A DNA stretch of 64,000 bases from contig VXAY01000115.1 of the NCBI GenBank assembly GCA_013399855.1, positions 186,340-250,339 of the forward strand, read 5' to 3'. Position 1 is the stretch's first letter. Each line of letters starts with the position of its first letter. Below, in pieces: positions 22,773 through 37,300 of this stretch. Below the pieces are notes generated by a model, which was given only the letters and a program-made list of their open reading frames with translations, was not told where the DNA came from and did not search any database. A program made the translations under genes and the position numbers. This DNA is from Oxyruncus cristatus. Lineage: Eukaryota > Chordata > Aves > Passeriformes > Cotingidae.

Positions 22773-25700
22773 GCCCAGCATTAAAAGACACAGATTTTTT
22801 TAGGTTTTGCCTCACAACTATGCAGGAGTTTTCTGTTTCAGAGAACTGCTCCTGTTTTTATTGAAATAAGGAAGTTTAAAAGCCATCATTCTGTGTCTCC
22901 GTGCAATTTATCCTTGTGCCGGGTTCCATCAAAACTAAAGAAGGAAAACACTTGTAATTTAGAATTTGCTCATTAACCATAATTATGAGATAGACTCTGA
23001 ACTTCAGCTGTAGAGGAAGCAGAAATGGCTTCAACAACACCCACTGCAACAATTTTGCTCTGTGGGAATTAACATAGACAACATAAAAATGTTTACAAGT
23101 TCAGAGATGAGCTTTTCTTGCCCAAAGAAGTCATTTAATGTGAGAGTAATTCATCACACTTTCAAAACTGGATCTTGGTCCCTATAGTAGAAAAACACCA
23201 TCAATATCTTCTTTAGCCAACAGGATGTAGTTTGCTTTTTTAAATGTAAACTCCACCAATCTCTGTTGAACAGGTATCTGGGTTAGCCTGGCCTAAAAGC
23301 ATATTAACTGGTTGTAATGCAAGACATCTTCATGCAAACTGTTAATATTCAATTTAGGCGTGCGTAGTGAGCAAATATTTAAGTGTATTAATTCCTTTGC
23401 AGTCCTCTGATGTATACAGCAGCTCTGTGATTTCATTTGAATTGATTTTGCTGCTAACTCTGGTGACCTCCAATAAAAAATTGTTGCATTCACCACAAAG
23501 TGATTTATGATGGCAGAACTCTCTATTATATAAATACTTTCCAATGCATTAGTCAGAAATCCACTATCTTACTTCATTAAACCAACAAATATAATCAATT
23601 CTTATCTGATTTACCGTTTTTTATGCAAGGAAAAATGATTTTACCTTTATGCCAAATGGAGTTAAAATGTAGATCATGGAATATGAAACGTCTGTGCCTC
23701 AGTGTGTAAGCGTCACTAATCAAAATCAGCGTCCACATTCAAGATTTGAGCTCTGATCACAGTCTGGCTTGCACGTTACGGGAATTAAATGCATATGCAT
23801 GCTTTGATAAACAGTGCCGAGCATTAGCACTGTGCCTTTTTTGCAGCTAAACAGCCACCTAGTTTTAATCACAATGGAAAATGAAAGGCACGGTTTGAAT
23901 CTGAGCATCGAACAACTGACATTAGGAGACAAAGCGTTTACTAACAATACATTAGTTATGTGCCTCTTCTTTCAAAACATCCCCAAGGACTTTACTATCT
24001 GTCTGCACATGCTTGTGCACTGATGTGTGCATCTTGGAAATATTATACACAGGAATCACTTCAACCACATCTGAATTGCAGATACAGGACTTGCTTTCTA
24101 TATGTATGGAAACTGAGAATAACACATTTTCAGAAGTAATGCATCTTTTAATTTAGAAGGATAGGTGTGCTACTGAATCTATGGCTCCTCATTACAACAC
24201 AGAGTCAATAAAAAGAGCTCTCATCCAACTACTGTGGGATCCATCAATAATTCTGCCAGAAACACTTAGCACCTCTTTGCCATAGTGTCCCTCTGGCCCA
24301 GTTATTTGGATAATAATTATGGCGTAAAACTTGTTGGGGAGGAGGTATTTTGTCATTTTCCCAAAACTGATGCTGGTCCATAGAACAGGGGAAAACAATG
24401 AAGGTTTTAAAAACCTAAGCAGAAAATTAATATGATTCTGTTTTCTGAGCACGAGTGATTTACTTATTGAGATACTATAAAGAGGAGAGTAGGAGAGGGA
24501 GGGTTCTGTGTGTCCTCTTCCTTCAGCAGCTGTGCTTTACAAAGACGTGAGTGAAATCATCTCCACCCTCTGGAGATAACCTCCAGGCTCACCACTGGAA
24601 GGGGACTCCTCTTGAGCAGTACCTCGTACATGACACAACTCACCATCTCCTGGACTGTGGACAGCTCCCAGTAACTGCACACTTCTTTGGTGTGTTGGCT
24701 GTGTTGAACAACTCCAGAAGTCAGCCAAACCCCACGTTACTGCAGCACTTGGCTCACGCTCACATCTCGCTGAGACACAGCCCGGGCACAGCTCCGCTGT
24801 AACCTTGCGCTGTCTAGAAAGCCTAGACAACCTGCATGGGCTCTGAATGCTAATGCAGGGACTGGCTGCCCAAGCATGAGGCATTGTGGAGCCTAAGTCC
24901 TTGTTAAGATTCCATGCAAAGATGAATGATTAATAGCAAATCCAAGTCATGCTCCAGATTCTGCTGACGCACACACACACCCCCCCTGTTCTCCCGCACT
25001 GAGCATGGCCCCAGTGTAGGAGAGGCTCTTGCTCCGGCTGCTGCAAGGGCTCTACGTTTCTCTGACAGTAATTGTATCTATGCAAAGAGGACAGCATGTA
25101 AAACCTGTCTAAGTGTAGTGCAGTGAGCAGCTGCTGGCTTTACACACACACCTGTACCAGGCTCAGCAGGGGTCACCTTTGTGACTTTCGGCAACAAAAA
25201 AACCATTCAGTCAACATCTGTGCTAAAGGAACAGCTCACACAACTATCCATTGCTAGCCCTCCTTTGCCAGCACAGGTTAGCCATCAGTGGGAGACTATT
25301 ATCAACACACTTAGCATTACAGAACTTAGTAGATACGTTATTTTTGAGCATTTAGGAGTCTCAACACTTCCAGTTCCACAATGGGTTTTTTTCTGTAAGA
25401 AACAGCAGGACCCTATATAGATACCTGAAATGTCATGGGACAGACACAGGAATGAATCTGTCTCTCACCCCCTCAAGCTACAGCAGTAACTCTGCTAGCT
25501 GTCAGGAAATCACAGCCCCCCCACCCCACCCCCTCTCTGAAGCAAAACATCTGATCTTGATCAAAAAGTCTGTGTCCTACACCATTAATAGAAAATCCAG
25601 GAAATACCTGATAGCTGGGAAGGAACAGAACCACAACTCTTTGCAGCATTTAAGAAGAGTGCCTTTATTTTCTGTTCCCTCTTTCTGTGATGCAGTAACA

Positions 25701-28018
25701 AGAGGAAAAGGATAAAAATATTGGTATCAAAGGACTTTTCAGAAAGGATGCATTATAGTTCTTACTAAAGGAATTCAAAGTGGTTTTGATCCATCTAGAC
25801 AGTTCACTGTTATCTATAATCTGCCACATCTATGGACTTTTTCCAGCTGGTGTAACTTTATCAGCAGGTAGAATGTTGGTGTATTTTTCAGGAGTTCCTA
25901 CACACCAAACTGCTGTTTCTGGAATTGGAGATTATTTTATACATACTAGGAGAGGCTCCTTGCTGGATTTCCACTAGTTCTAAGCTACCTACAAAATTCC
26001 ATTATATACTATGAAACCATCTTCATAAAGATACAGTTAAGACATCAGATGAATACATAGACAAAGCCTGACTTACAAAACCACACTCCCTTTAAGGAGG
26101 TGTGTCTCCTACACAAAGAGATTACTCAGCCTCTTGCATTGTCAGAGCATTTTCCTCCAAGACTGTATTATTTTTACATTAACTTCATACGCAACTGAGC
26201 ACATAATACATAGGTCAAAATTATTTGTTTCATCTTTTCTTATGTGAATTAAATGTCCTTTTGAGCCCTGTTAAGCTGTGGCACCAGAGATCCTGCATTC
26301 TGCAATGTCACACAGTATGTGCCTAGGTGGGACAGAACAATGACACGCTCTTGATTACAAGGTACTTCAGGAGTGGGTCAGGTGTAAGTGCAGCTTTGTA
26401 AGGGCTGACATCTGCAGAAATAGCATGCCAGAACAGGAACTTTTAATTTGGCATCCCCAGTTTTGCAATTTAGTCCTACTGCTGAATGGTTAAAATGAAA
26501 AGCAATGACATAAATAGCCCCCAAGACTCTAAGCTGAGGCTGACCAGCTGTTTCCAACATAGCTGCTTATGGGCAGAGGGTAAAGAAAAAAGAGTTTTAT
26601 AACTGCTACAAAAAAGCCTTGATTGTTGTTCATCTGGATTTATTTTTCACTGATGGAAATCTGTACTCAGGAGCAACAAGCAGTGCATGAGCTGAGTCCA
26701 TGACACTTGGCGGCCTGTGCAATGGCACTGATGGATGGGAATTACACACACTGGGCTTACACAAGCCCTGTTTTGACAGAGTTCTTTCCTGGCTATGCCT
26801 GTGCTCCAAAATAGGACTTGGAATAAATAAATGTTTGGAAGATCTTAGTGGTTGTGGAAAAAATAAGAGTTTGCACATGTTTTCAATAAGATGGAGGCTT
26901 ATTTCAAAGTTCTTGCCCATGTCTTGCCTAATCTTTTCAGGGTAGGTAAAACACTTCAAATGTACTTAAACCACCCTAGCAAAACATTGCAATAAAAAGG
27001 GTATTAAATAAGTTTAACATCAGTTGCAAAAAAACCATGTATTCATTGTGTGACACGTGGACCAGCTTGCATTAGCAGGTACAGCACTCTTACAGAGAAA
27101 GAAATGGCTTTTTGAAGTTATAACCCACTTGCCTTCTTCAAAGCAAATAGCCAAAGACAACACCCCAACGAACAACAGGCTGCCCATTAGTGCAGTGTGC
27201 TTTGTGCTTAGATTTTTGGCTAAAAAGATGAAACCATCGTCTCCTTTGGTGGAGCTGTTTTAGCACAGTGCCAAAAAGTCAGACATTTTTTGGTGGCCTA
27301 ACAGTAGGCAAGCCCTGCTTAAGTGATATTTTGCTATGTGAAATGTGTGTTTCTAGGTTTGATCTGTAGATCTTTCTTTCAAATATATTTTGTCTACAAA
27401 TTGTTTTGTCCTCAGAGTGATACAAGGCCATTTATCTATTAGTTTCAGGCTTATCACAAGAAATTAAGCACCAGAATGCTCAGTAATTAGAGACCTCACC
27501 CTGGAAAACGGATAATGACAGAGTCCTTGAAATCAATGAAGGTTAAAGCTGCATGTTTATAATAACGTTTCTATAAACCCAGGGTAAGATGTTGATTAGG
27601 ATATTATATCAGCCACATAACAATTAAAATTTATATTTAATCCTGTAGGGAGAGTTTATTTTGAGCATTGCATGACCTCACAGATTTATCCAGTAAATAA
27701 CCCCCCTACTTTGATTCCAAAGACAACAAATACTGTACTTTGTTCAAACTTGTCCTGTGTCCATACACTTCTCGCAGATAATCATTCAGGGACATAAACT
27801 ACATGTCAGGTGTTCCTGAAAGTAAATGTCTGCAGAATATCAACAAGCCAAATGATTTTTTCCAACAGGAATGCATAAATGAGCCAAACCACAGACAAAA
27901 ACTCCCAGTAAGATAGCTACAAACTGTATGTTGGTCCATTTTGGATCTATTAGTTAAGAAAACAACTGGATCTGGTTTTCCCTTGCCCTACCTGACCGAG
28001 AGACTGCCTAAGACAAGG
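22773..28018. other. Non-coding stretch, no gene recognised
   Basis: No supported exon. Simple-sequence content: (AC)n followed by a C run at about 24970-24986, and a C-rich tract at 25516-25533. A moderately G/C-rich part at 24540-24890 carries overlapping short frames on both strands that resemble nothing known. The rest is unique A/T-leaning sequence. Confidence 0.55.
25516..25533. repeat. C-rich tract, G-quadruplex potential on minus strand
   Basis: C runs of 7, 4 and 5 are separated by single A bases. The minus strand therefore has G runs that could make a quadruplex if the 7-base run is split. No promoter features surround it. Confidence 0.5.
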
Positions 28019-28148
28019 TATGTTCCCCAACCCTGGAAACATTCAGGGCCAGATTGGGGTTGGACAGGACTCTGAGCAATCTGATCCAGCTGAAGATGCC
28101 CTGACTTCAAGGGTCCCTTCCAACCCAAACCCGTCTGTGATTCTATTA
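28019..28148 (+). mobile_element. CR1 LINE, 3' end fragment
   Basis: The fragment reads ACCCTGGAAACATTCAGGGC, then GGGGTTGGACAGGACTCTGA, GGGTCCCTTCCAACCCAAAC and ends GTGATTCTATTA. These are plus-strand words of the CR1 3' region and tail. The subfamily differs from the 16.2-kb copy. It is 5'-truncated, with no coding part. Confidence 0.93.
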
Positions 28149-31100
28149 TCTTCCCAAGGGGCTCTACATGGATAAACAGCAAATATTCTTCACCTTTTTC
28201 TCATGAATTCCCTTTACTAAGAAATTACAACTTTTGGAAATATGGTGGTTTAAGTTCTGCTTTTAAACAGATCTACTCTATGATTTTACTTTCATATAAG
28301 ATCAGCCTCTCCTTTGTTTTAATCCCACAGGCAATGAGGTTCTCCAAAATTATACATACAACCTCATATTTACCACTGAGTAAGAGTGTTCACACAGTAC
28401 CTAATGGAGTGTAAACCTACAGTCTAATTTCTCTGTTTCTGTTCCTTCAATTAAACCTCAAATGTGCCTTTTAAACATTAGGGAAGATCAGGCTTGCTTA
28501 AAAATTGGTACATGCTGTTTAAAATTAGTTAAAGATTTTGGGGGAGGTGGAGTTGTTTTAATACTCTTCAGGACCTACAAGCATTTGGGTGTTTGCAATA
28601 AGACGTGTTTTGTTTTCCTAGTTAAGAAGTGAAAAATAAAATTATGAGGGAGGAAAAAATATCTGACCTTCTCTAAACACTGCAATTTTTATCACCTGAA
28701 ATCAGATCTACCCTCCATTACCTGCACACAGAACTGTCAGCATGTACATGACCAGGAAGACAAGCTCTAAATCCTTCTGAAAAGTTAAAGTCTACAGATT
28801 TACACTAGAGCTTCCTTTGCCCTAGTTCTCTTTTGTCTTTAAATGTGCTCTTACAAAGAACCCATGAGCTACAGAATTTGATATATTATTTCTCACTTGT
28901 GACTGCATTCAACTTGTGAAGTCGATGCCCCGATCTAATTTTAGTGGTTGTGATTCATTTCTATGACTGAAGAGAAAATCACCAGAGAATTGTATTGTAT
29001 TGCCTCATCTCTTAATGAACAAAGATAGTGCTGCTCTAAAAAGCTCAAAATTGGGAAGGACTGAGGTTTTTAGTTTAAATAGTCCATATTGGCCAGTCAA
29101 GGACTTCTTTCTGGCAATGGGAAGGGTTGAGTCAACAACTTTAAATGCTGCAGATCTATAAATTACAGAACCTGTTAGGTAAGAGAACACTATAGACTAT
29201 TTTTCATGAAAAATACTAGATTATAATTCTTTCCAGCTCAGCCCAACTCTGTTATTATGCCTTGTTTATGCTTTTTAAGCCAAGGCTTATCTGGGCTTCT
29301 GAAGTGAATGAAACTAAACACTTGCAGCTAGACAGGGGAAACTTTCTACACTATGCCTGTTTCTATGCCAGATATGAAACAACAAAACATTCCTTCTCAA
29401 ACACCCTGTGTGGAAGGTTATATTGTTTAAATAACAGCTTTAGATGCAGACAGATAAAATAAGACACATCTGTTGCTTTTTTTCCCCTCTTAGCCTTTGT
29501 ATTTGTGTAACAATAAGATTCATTCTCTTAACTTAGTCAAAGCAGGAGTCTTGTTCCTTGTGGGTTTTCTGCTTTTGTTGGATGGTAAGTTGGCAGCATC
29601 AATTGTATTAGTGTTTCTGTCAGCACCCACATTAAATATGTTTCTTTAAGGGAGACATCACATTCCAGCCTACTCTGGACATCTAAATTTATATCTTTCA
29701 TCACAACCATATTGAAATCCAGCTACCACCTGGATTCACACAGGGTTTACTTAGTGAAATGCTCAGAATATTTCCGTTCCAAATATCAAATTAAAAATTA
29801 ACTGAAGTTTATATTTAGGCAGAACAGCCAGTAACCCACAGACACTTTCCCCTCTTGCTTATCTCTCTCTGCTTTTTTGTGGTGTCAGAGCAGATTTCCA
29901 TAATCCAAATCAGAATTTGGTACATGCTGTGCTTGTTTGGTATTACTTTAGGCTGTGTTTGTTTTCCCTTGTTTTACAAGTTTAAAATGCCTTAGTGGCA
30001 CTGCAGCCTTTTGCACTGTTTTCCATGTCCCGTGAAATTTAGAAATGGATATGCCAATTTCAACAGGGTCTTCTGTGATTTTCCTGTTGTATTGACCGGA
30101 GAGCTTAGGACCAGTATTCCAGCTGCGGGTTAAATTCCCTGATGTCCAGGCAGTCTCCGTTCTGGCTTACTGCCTCATTCTAGGGAAAACTCAACCGGTT
30201 TTATGAGCAGAGGGCCCCACAGAAGAGGCCCTGGTTCCTACTCTGCCCCTCACACCTCTGTCAGTGTTCTCGGATACAGCCAATTCTAAGAAACAGAAAC
30301 CCAACAGAGTTCAGATGTAGCCCTGTGTCTATGAAGAAAAGTATTCCAGCATTTAGGTCTGCATCAGAACATGTGCAGGCTTCCTTTCTACAGAAATCTA
30401 GACAGCAACCTCATAAGGAAATTCCTCATCCACAAATTTTCAGTACTGCCTCATTCTTGGGAGGGAGGAGACTGAAGGGGGGTTCATCTGTAGCCAGGTG
30501 CCACATTCTTTCCCTTCTAGACAAGGCTGAAGTCAATAACCACACTCCCAGAAATGAAGTGGGTTTTTCTCTTTAAGTTATTCATATGCCTCAGAATTAT
30601 TCTGGTTTCTAATTTTACCCGGAAGATCTGTCAGGCTGTATTTTTCCAATCTTTCATTATCACAACTAGAACACAAACTTCACAATGCTAATTCAAAAAG
30701 CATTCTGGGCAGGGTACTTTCTATTCTTCTGGCAAATAGTCATGGTTTCTGCTGAAACAAGGTGACACTGAAACAGTCTCATCCAAACACTTTGAAAAAT
30801 ACTTTATCTTCCTTGAAGAATACAACTGTGTTGAAGGATCTTACAAGCTACAGGAACCATTACAACAAGATGGTGTTAACCCCTGTATAACATGTTAATT
30901 TGGCACTGAGATCAATAGCTTCAATGAAGGGTACCTTTGCAAAATAATCAGATTCAGAGGCACTAAGCAACGGGGAAGTTACTTTTATCATTCTGCAAGG
31001 GAATAAAAAAAATAAATTATGTGGAGGCTTACAAGTATATTTGCATTTGAGGTTTGTGAGCTCAGATTTCAGCCATAGTTCTTCCTTTGGCTTTGTGTCC

Positions 31101-34100
31101 CTTATTACAGAACACCATGGGATCAGATGTCATCTTTTTCTACACATAACTGGTTGGGTTCAGTTATTAGTCAGGCTTCAGGAAGCAAATATATACCATA
31201 TACACCCATACAGCCATCTGAGGCCTGTTCTACGCATTTCACAAGAGGCCATGACTAATTTTTACTCTGTTCCATTGCAGATGCCATTTATTCTTCAACT
31301 TGAACAGTGTTATCTCACTTATCTGAAATAGCCACAATTAATAACCACAATTATATAAAGACTTCCAAACCAACTCCGAAAGAAAATATTGCTGTGTAAA
31401 CTTTGTCTGCTGATTTCTTTTAGTTTTTTGTAAGACAAGATACTGTCAAAACACTTTGATTCGGGCCATGACAGGATTGAAACTAAGGTGTAAATTCTGC
31501 TCTTGTGAAACTCTACAGGCCTCTTAATATTCCAGCTGAACAGCAAAATTAAGCACTTGCTTAGCTTTAAACATTACTAAGTAGAGTTGTTTGGCTGAAC
31601 TGAGGTCTAAAGCTCCCTACTTATAATGGGCAACATAATTTAACTTTAAACTCAGGACCACTGTGAATGAGCTAATGCAGAAATCAATGGTAAAACCTAA
31701 TGGAAGGCAAGAACATTTGAAGTTTCGTTTTTTTCTTTTGTTTCCTTTGAATCTAATTATGCCCTTTTAGCGCTGTTTTTCCCTCAGTCCTCTCCACCTA
31801 CTATGGCATAATTATAAACCCACACTTAGGTACACTAATTAAGAACATATCCACAGCAAGAATAGTAGAAAGGTGGACACAGAGAGAGTGTTCAAGCACC
31901 AGAGAGTAAATTACTACCCATAAAAAAAGGAAACAAAAACAGGAGAGTGAATAAGGAAAGGAGAGAAAACAAGATAGCTTGCTATGTGCCAGTAAATAAA
32001 CTGAAAATTACATCCCCAGATGTACACCTATAGCCTTTTCTGTCAGCACTGCACCAATATTACTGTCACATGATGGAACATCAGATATATTTCTTGAAGT
32101 TTAGAAGATTTTATGTAAGCATCTAGCAAAATAATTAAGCAGCCCCTCTGAGCTTCACCCATAAAAGTGCTGCTTTATCTGGTTTTGCAGAATAATAGGG
32201 TATTAAAGTATCCCTGGAAACGCCTGTTTACCTGCTAAATGGATGTGTGCAGCCCTAAGTGTAGATACAAATCCTCCAGGAGCAGCTTTTCAGGTGTCAT
32301 TTTAGGTGATGTTCAGTAACAGCACAGCGTGGTCGGGCAGAAGCACAGTTGCACTGAGGCGGCTGAACAGCTGTAGGGCACTGACTACAGCTTTTCCCCC
32401 CTAAGGTCAAGAACCAAAATCTCCAGTGGGGGGGGGAGGGGGGAATCATTGTAGATCAATCAGTGTAAACAACACAACAACTGTTCAGAAATTCTGATCA
32501 AAAAAAAGCAGTCTTTCAACTACCTTGAAGAACACTTGCACTGAAGTTTCATTCGGGTACATGGGTATTTATATTCAGGCATGATAATTTGCTAATGGGG
32601 CAAGGGTGCTGCATCATGTGGTTATTCATATTTGCTTAACGGAAATATAAGAATGTGATGTAGAGACCTGTTACCCAGCTTTCAGGGAAGAAAGCACAGC
32701 CCCTTTTGATCCTATTTGGTTTCAAATTTTTTCTTTGCCTGTCTAAAAGTATGACATGCCATATTTTAGACACCCATGTAATCCAGGGGATTTCAGCTCA
32801 GTCTTTGTTTCACGTGAAATTTGGAGGTGGAAAACACCATTTTTTTATAATGTAAGTGCCTGGTAAAATACCTTTAAGCAAAGAATCGTATATAATATAG
32901 AAAGAGTGAATCCTTGCTCATGCTCAACAGCCACAGGTGCTGTAAAAACATTATTGTTACTCAAAATACTTTTGTAGCCTCCAAAACAATTTTATAGTGA
33001 CCATCACAAATTCACTCGCTGTAACAAGATGAAATGGAAGGTAAATAGTTAGTAGATTATGTATGAGAGATTATGAATATGACCAGGGTAGTGTTTATCC
33101 ATTTTTAGGGACCTATGCAAAAGACAGTAATTATGGAAGGCACTGCCAGCAGAAAGCACACGAGCAAAGGACAGCATGCTGTAAAAGGTGTTAAAAAGTG
33201 CCTGAAAAAGCACTGAAAGTCGGGATTAGCATTTGCTTAATTGCCAGAGCTATCAGGAAACTCTTCCACCTAGTTCTTTGTGCCCAGAGTTGCTTTAAAA
33301 CACCGATGCAGCCAAAATAACATTGATTGAGCTGAAGCTAGAGGTCTCCTACAAAGAAGCAGCTTTACTGTAGCCCCATTTTCTCCTGGAAAAAATGGAT
33401 GAGCAAATTCCCTTTAGGGCAAGGACACCTATAGGTTGAGCAGATTAAAAGACCTTAAGGCATACTACTGTAGCTAACCAGTCCAGGAATAAACTTCTCA
33501 AGGAAAGCCAAACCAAACAGAAGAGACCCTGGCACTGAAAATACAACCCTCCTTACTGACACTCGGCATTTTCCCCACTGCACTGATACATCCACACTCA
33601 GTTCACAAGAACTGACACTGCCTGCAGCGAGTGATGGCTTTGAGTCCCACAAGTTTTAATGTTGCAGAGGCCTCTCAAAAATGCTGTGTGTCCATTTCTT
33701 GAAAACCAGCTACTTTGAAAATGCTTTCAATTGAGAAGCCAAGACCACAACTGTCTTAAAACTTCAGGCTTCTTGTGGGGAATGCCAAAGATAAAACTTT
33801 TCCCATCTTTAGAAGCATTTCCCCACCCCCCCTTCAGCTATATTATAAGCTGAGCCTGGTTCCAGAGAGCCTGTAGAACATATAAATTAGCAAAACAACC
33901 AACCTGGATTTACTCCATGTGTGAGCTGTGCTAAGTACAGTGACGAGTTACACCCTGAGAAAACACAACATGGCTCTGTAGTATTTCCAGTGTCTGTGTA
34001 GGAGATACCAAGGAACTCAACTTCAAGTTAAATATTTGGTGTTCAGTCATATTTGTGGATAAAATGTTTAGTTTCTTGGCTTTGGATTATTCATGAGCAA

Positions 34101-34331
34101 CCAATACTCAACAGGAACATTTTGGTGGAACATTTGGCCCTCTCAATATAGGCTGCTTTTTGATTGTATGCAAGTTCTTAGAAAATCAGAACCCTGATGC
34201 TTGTATTCAAAATTCTAAATTTAATTACTGTAACTGCTCTGCAACTGTTGCTTCCAAAGGCCTGGTTTAACTAATGCTCATAATCCCACACGATGAACTA
34301 ACATAGTTGGTTCAAATACAAAAGAACTCCG
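28149..34331. other. Non-coding stretch, no gene recognised
   Basis: Unique, A/T-leaning sequence. Stop codons are frequent in all frames; the longest open frame (31041-31331, 96 codons) has no recognisable similarity. A G-run tract occurs at 32428-32443. No CR1 copies or CpG islands were seen. Confidence 0.6.
32428..32443 (+). repeat. G-run tract
   Basis: Nine G, one A and six G in a row. It is long enough to fold as an irregular G-quadruplex. It stands alone in A/T-rich surroundings. Confidence 0.7.
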
Positions 34332-34367
34332 TGATGGAGAGTGCAGGACATAAAATACTCTCCATCA
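34332..34367. repeat. Perfect hairpin, 11-bp stem and 14-nt loop
   Basis: TGATGGAGAGT at 34332-34342 is the exact reverse complement of ACTCTCCATCA at 34357-34367, with 14 bases between. The stem does not extend. It is shorter than a microRNA precursor and lacks transposon-like flanks. Confidence 0.85.
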
Positions 34368-37300
34368 GTTCTGATGACAGGTTTCTACAATAAAAGTAAG
34401 AGTCCAAGGGTCATATTCACCAGGGCTGGCACAGGAAATCACATCCCACAGCTCCAATGACAGATTCATCTCACAACTGTACTCCCTGCACGTCCTTGTT
34501 TTCTCTGTTTCCCACTGGTGAGCTCACGCTTTGCTCAGACAGCGAACAAACCCAGCTGATGTGTCCTCTGGCAGCTCTCAGGGCCAACTGCCCTTTCTCC
34601 CATCTGGGACAGCAGCAGCTTCCCTGCTTAGCAGTTTCTCAACACTGCTTCTACCTTTTTCACATCAACTTCCCCTCCATTTTGAGACTTCCAGTGTGAA
34701 TAGGACTCCCATTTGCTAGTGGAAAAGTGAAAGATCATGAAATAATTTTGCTGTATGGCAATCAACCACAATTCAACTCTTCAAACATGCAAGTAAAGTA
34801 GAACAATTTGGAATCAGGACCTTTTATTTTTCTTTTCTTTTTTTTTCCCCCCTCACCCTCCATTGTGCTTTATTGATAGGTGAAAGGCTAATTTAGTCTC
34901 AAGAGTGTTCTGCGTCCACCTCAGCTATTTCATTCCAGTAAATAACCTTGCTGTGAATTCATTTTAATTAGTGATTTCGTACTTGGAATTGTGCAGTTGT
35001 AATACAGTAGGCGTGAGGACCTATTGAAATACTATAAGAAAGTATAATTATTTTCAAAAGCTCTGTTGGAATAATGCAGGCAAGAAATTCTCCTGCTGTC
35101 ATCTGTTTTCTGTGTCCAAGGTATCATTAGCACTTCACATTCTCTCTGTAGTGATGAAAGGGTAGATGCTTGGACTTCAGGTTGTGCAGGATGCTCCCAC
35201 AGTGCTGGAGATTTTTTGTTCTTTATTTGCTGTTCCTTGCTGAGATCATTATAATGAGGATAAGATTTTCATTTTATTCGACATTTCTGGTTTAATTGAC
35301 TGAAAGATATTACAAAGAAAAATAGGAACAAAACCTTAAGATTCAGAAGGATTTTCCTAACTTTATGGGCCTGGACTGGGCTTTTTCATGCAATGTGGAA
35401 TAAATGAAGTGAGGTCTAAGAACAAAAACATCTAAACCTTGTCATACATGTTACTGCTGAAGGCAGGGTGACAAAGAAGAGTTTTGAGAAGCAGTGAAAG
35501 AAAAATCTTTAAGAGCCATAAGTTCATTTCAGATATGAATTTGAACTTGCAAACAAGATGCTGGGCTTCAGCCCAGAGGTATAAAATTAAAGGGGCTGAC
35601 AATGTACAAGAGGATGAAATCAGGCATTGGTTGCACTTAGGAAGATGCAGCTCAGTTCATTTGGCCATTGCTCGCAAGACACACACTGTGGCACAGAACA
35701 GAAGAAATGATAAAGGCCAAACGGATTCCTAAAGACTACATCAGGCTGCACTTGATGTGCGAGTTCTCTTGAAGGCCCTTTTTGTCTTTTATGCAAAATT
35801 ATCATGTTTAAGAACACTGCCAGAAATTCACTGGCATGTCAGTGAAAACAAGGAGCTTGTTCTTAAAATGTAGGCAATTTACACCTACTTAGAGTGACTA
35901 TAGTTAAGGAACACATACGTATGAGCTGTCAGATCTGCTCCCTTCAACTCCCTCGTTGTGTCGATGTGGACATTTTGGCAGATTTCCTGACCTGCACACA
36001 GTCTGAAGGAGTGGGCTGCCTTCAGCTGTCGGACGTGCTGGCATCTGATCCGGGATTCTCAGGCCTGGAAAGAGCAGCCTGGATGGGGGGGAAGAGCACC
36101 AGGGTCTCAACAGCACTGGGTCCCTGTGCAAAGAAAGGCTTCTCTTCACTTCTGGGAGAATGATGATGGTGGGGACAACCAGCATTTCTTTGCATTCCCA
36201 TCTCCCTTTGCTTTTGGATCTTAAACCTTGGGTTTAAGAGAGGAAGTAGCTGCAAAACTTGGATCCAGTCCATGCCTAAGATCAGACTCTTCTCTGACAC
36301 AAACAGCAGCTCTTGAGCACGCTGGTATTTCCGAGGGGGAAATGTGCTGCTCTGCAGAGCGAGCGTGGCAGTCCTCGGGCTCTGCTCTCTGTGGGCTTGG
36401 AGTGGCAGCTGCCACTTAATGGAGTGTGGCAGCATCACGTCTAACACAGCTGACTGCAGTAATGTTTTAGCCGGTGGCAGGGCTGTTTTGTCACACAGAT
36501 TTTGTGTTGATAGCTCTAGTGAAGTACCTAACAATAGTCAGCGGGGAGAGAAAAGCTGATGGTCTCGAAACAAATTCATAGGAAAAGCAGCAAAATGGGA
36601 GTGTTGATATTCCATTTCAAGTCTTACTAGTTCAGAAAACGAGACTTTTAAAACCCTGTAAAATTACAGATTACAAAAGCAAGTTACTGAAGCTGCCATG
36701 CCTCTGAATGTGTATCTCAGTGAAAAGCCTGACAGCGTCTCCGCTTGCGCTTCCTCTTGCAATGCAGACCCGGTGCCTGCTTTATTCATCCCTCATTTGT
36801 ATTCCATTATTTCACCATTTCTCCTGACTAGATCTCGAATTTCTCAAATCTTAAACACCAGCATCCCCAAATGAGAGCAGCCTGGCTGCCAGAGAGAAGG
36901 AGCTTGTATATGGCCTCCTCAGCACAGCAGCATCCTTCCCTGTGGCAGCAGAGTGCTGCTAATTAATTACCTGTACATTGCTCCAGGCCGGAAGGTGTTT
37001 GCACCAAGAGCACCAAACAAGTAGTAGTTTTGTTTCCAGAGAAACCTCGGGGTAAATTATATACAGAGGGTGTCATGAGATCACCTGTCTGAATTCATCA
37101 ATAGTAACGGCTTTGGAAGAAGGGAAGCGAGGTTGAAAGATGAGGACTGAGAGTTCAGAAAGCAATCAGGTCACCTGAAATAGAGCAGCCCTACAACCTG
37201 GGGTCAAAAACAGGGGAAAAGGGGAAAATTAAAAGGGAGTCCCAAGGATGAATGTTTAGGCAGTGATGGAAGAAGTTAAGACTGAGGTGTATTTGCCTGG

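Noticed and set aside
36022..36534. 170-codon minus-strand open frame
   Set aside because: Overlaps several other frames in a moderately G/C-rich patch, with no domain, start context or splice logic.
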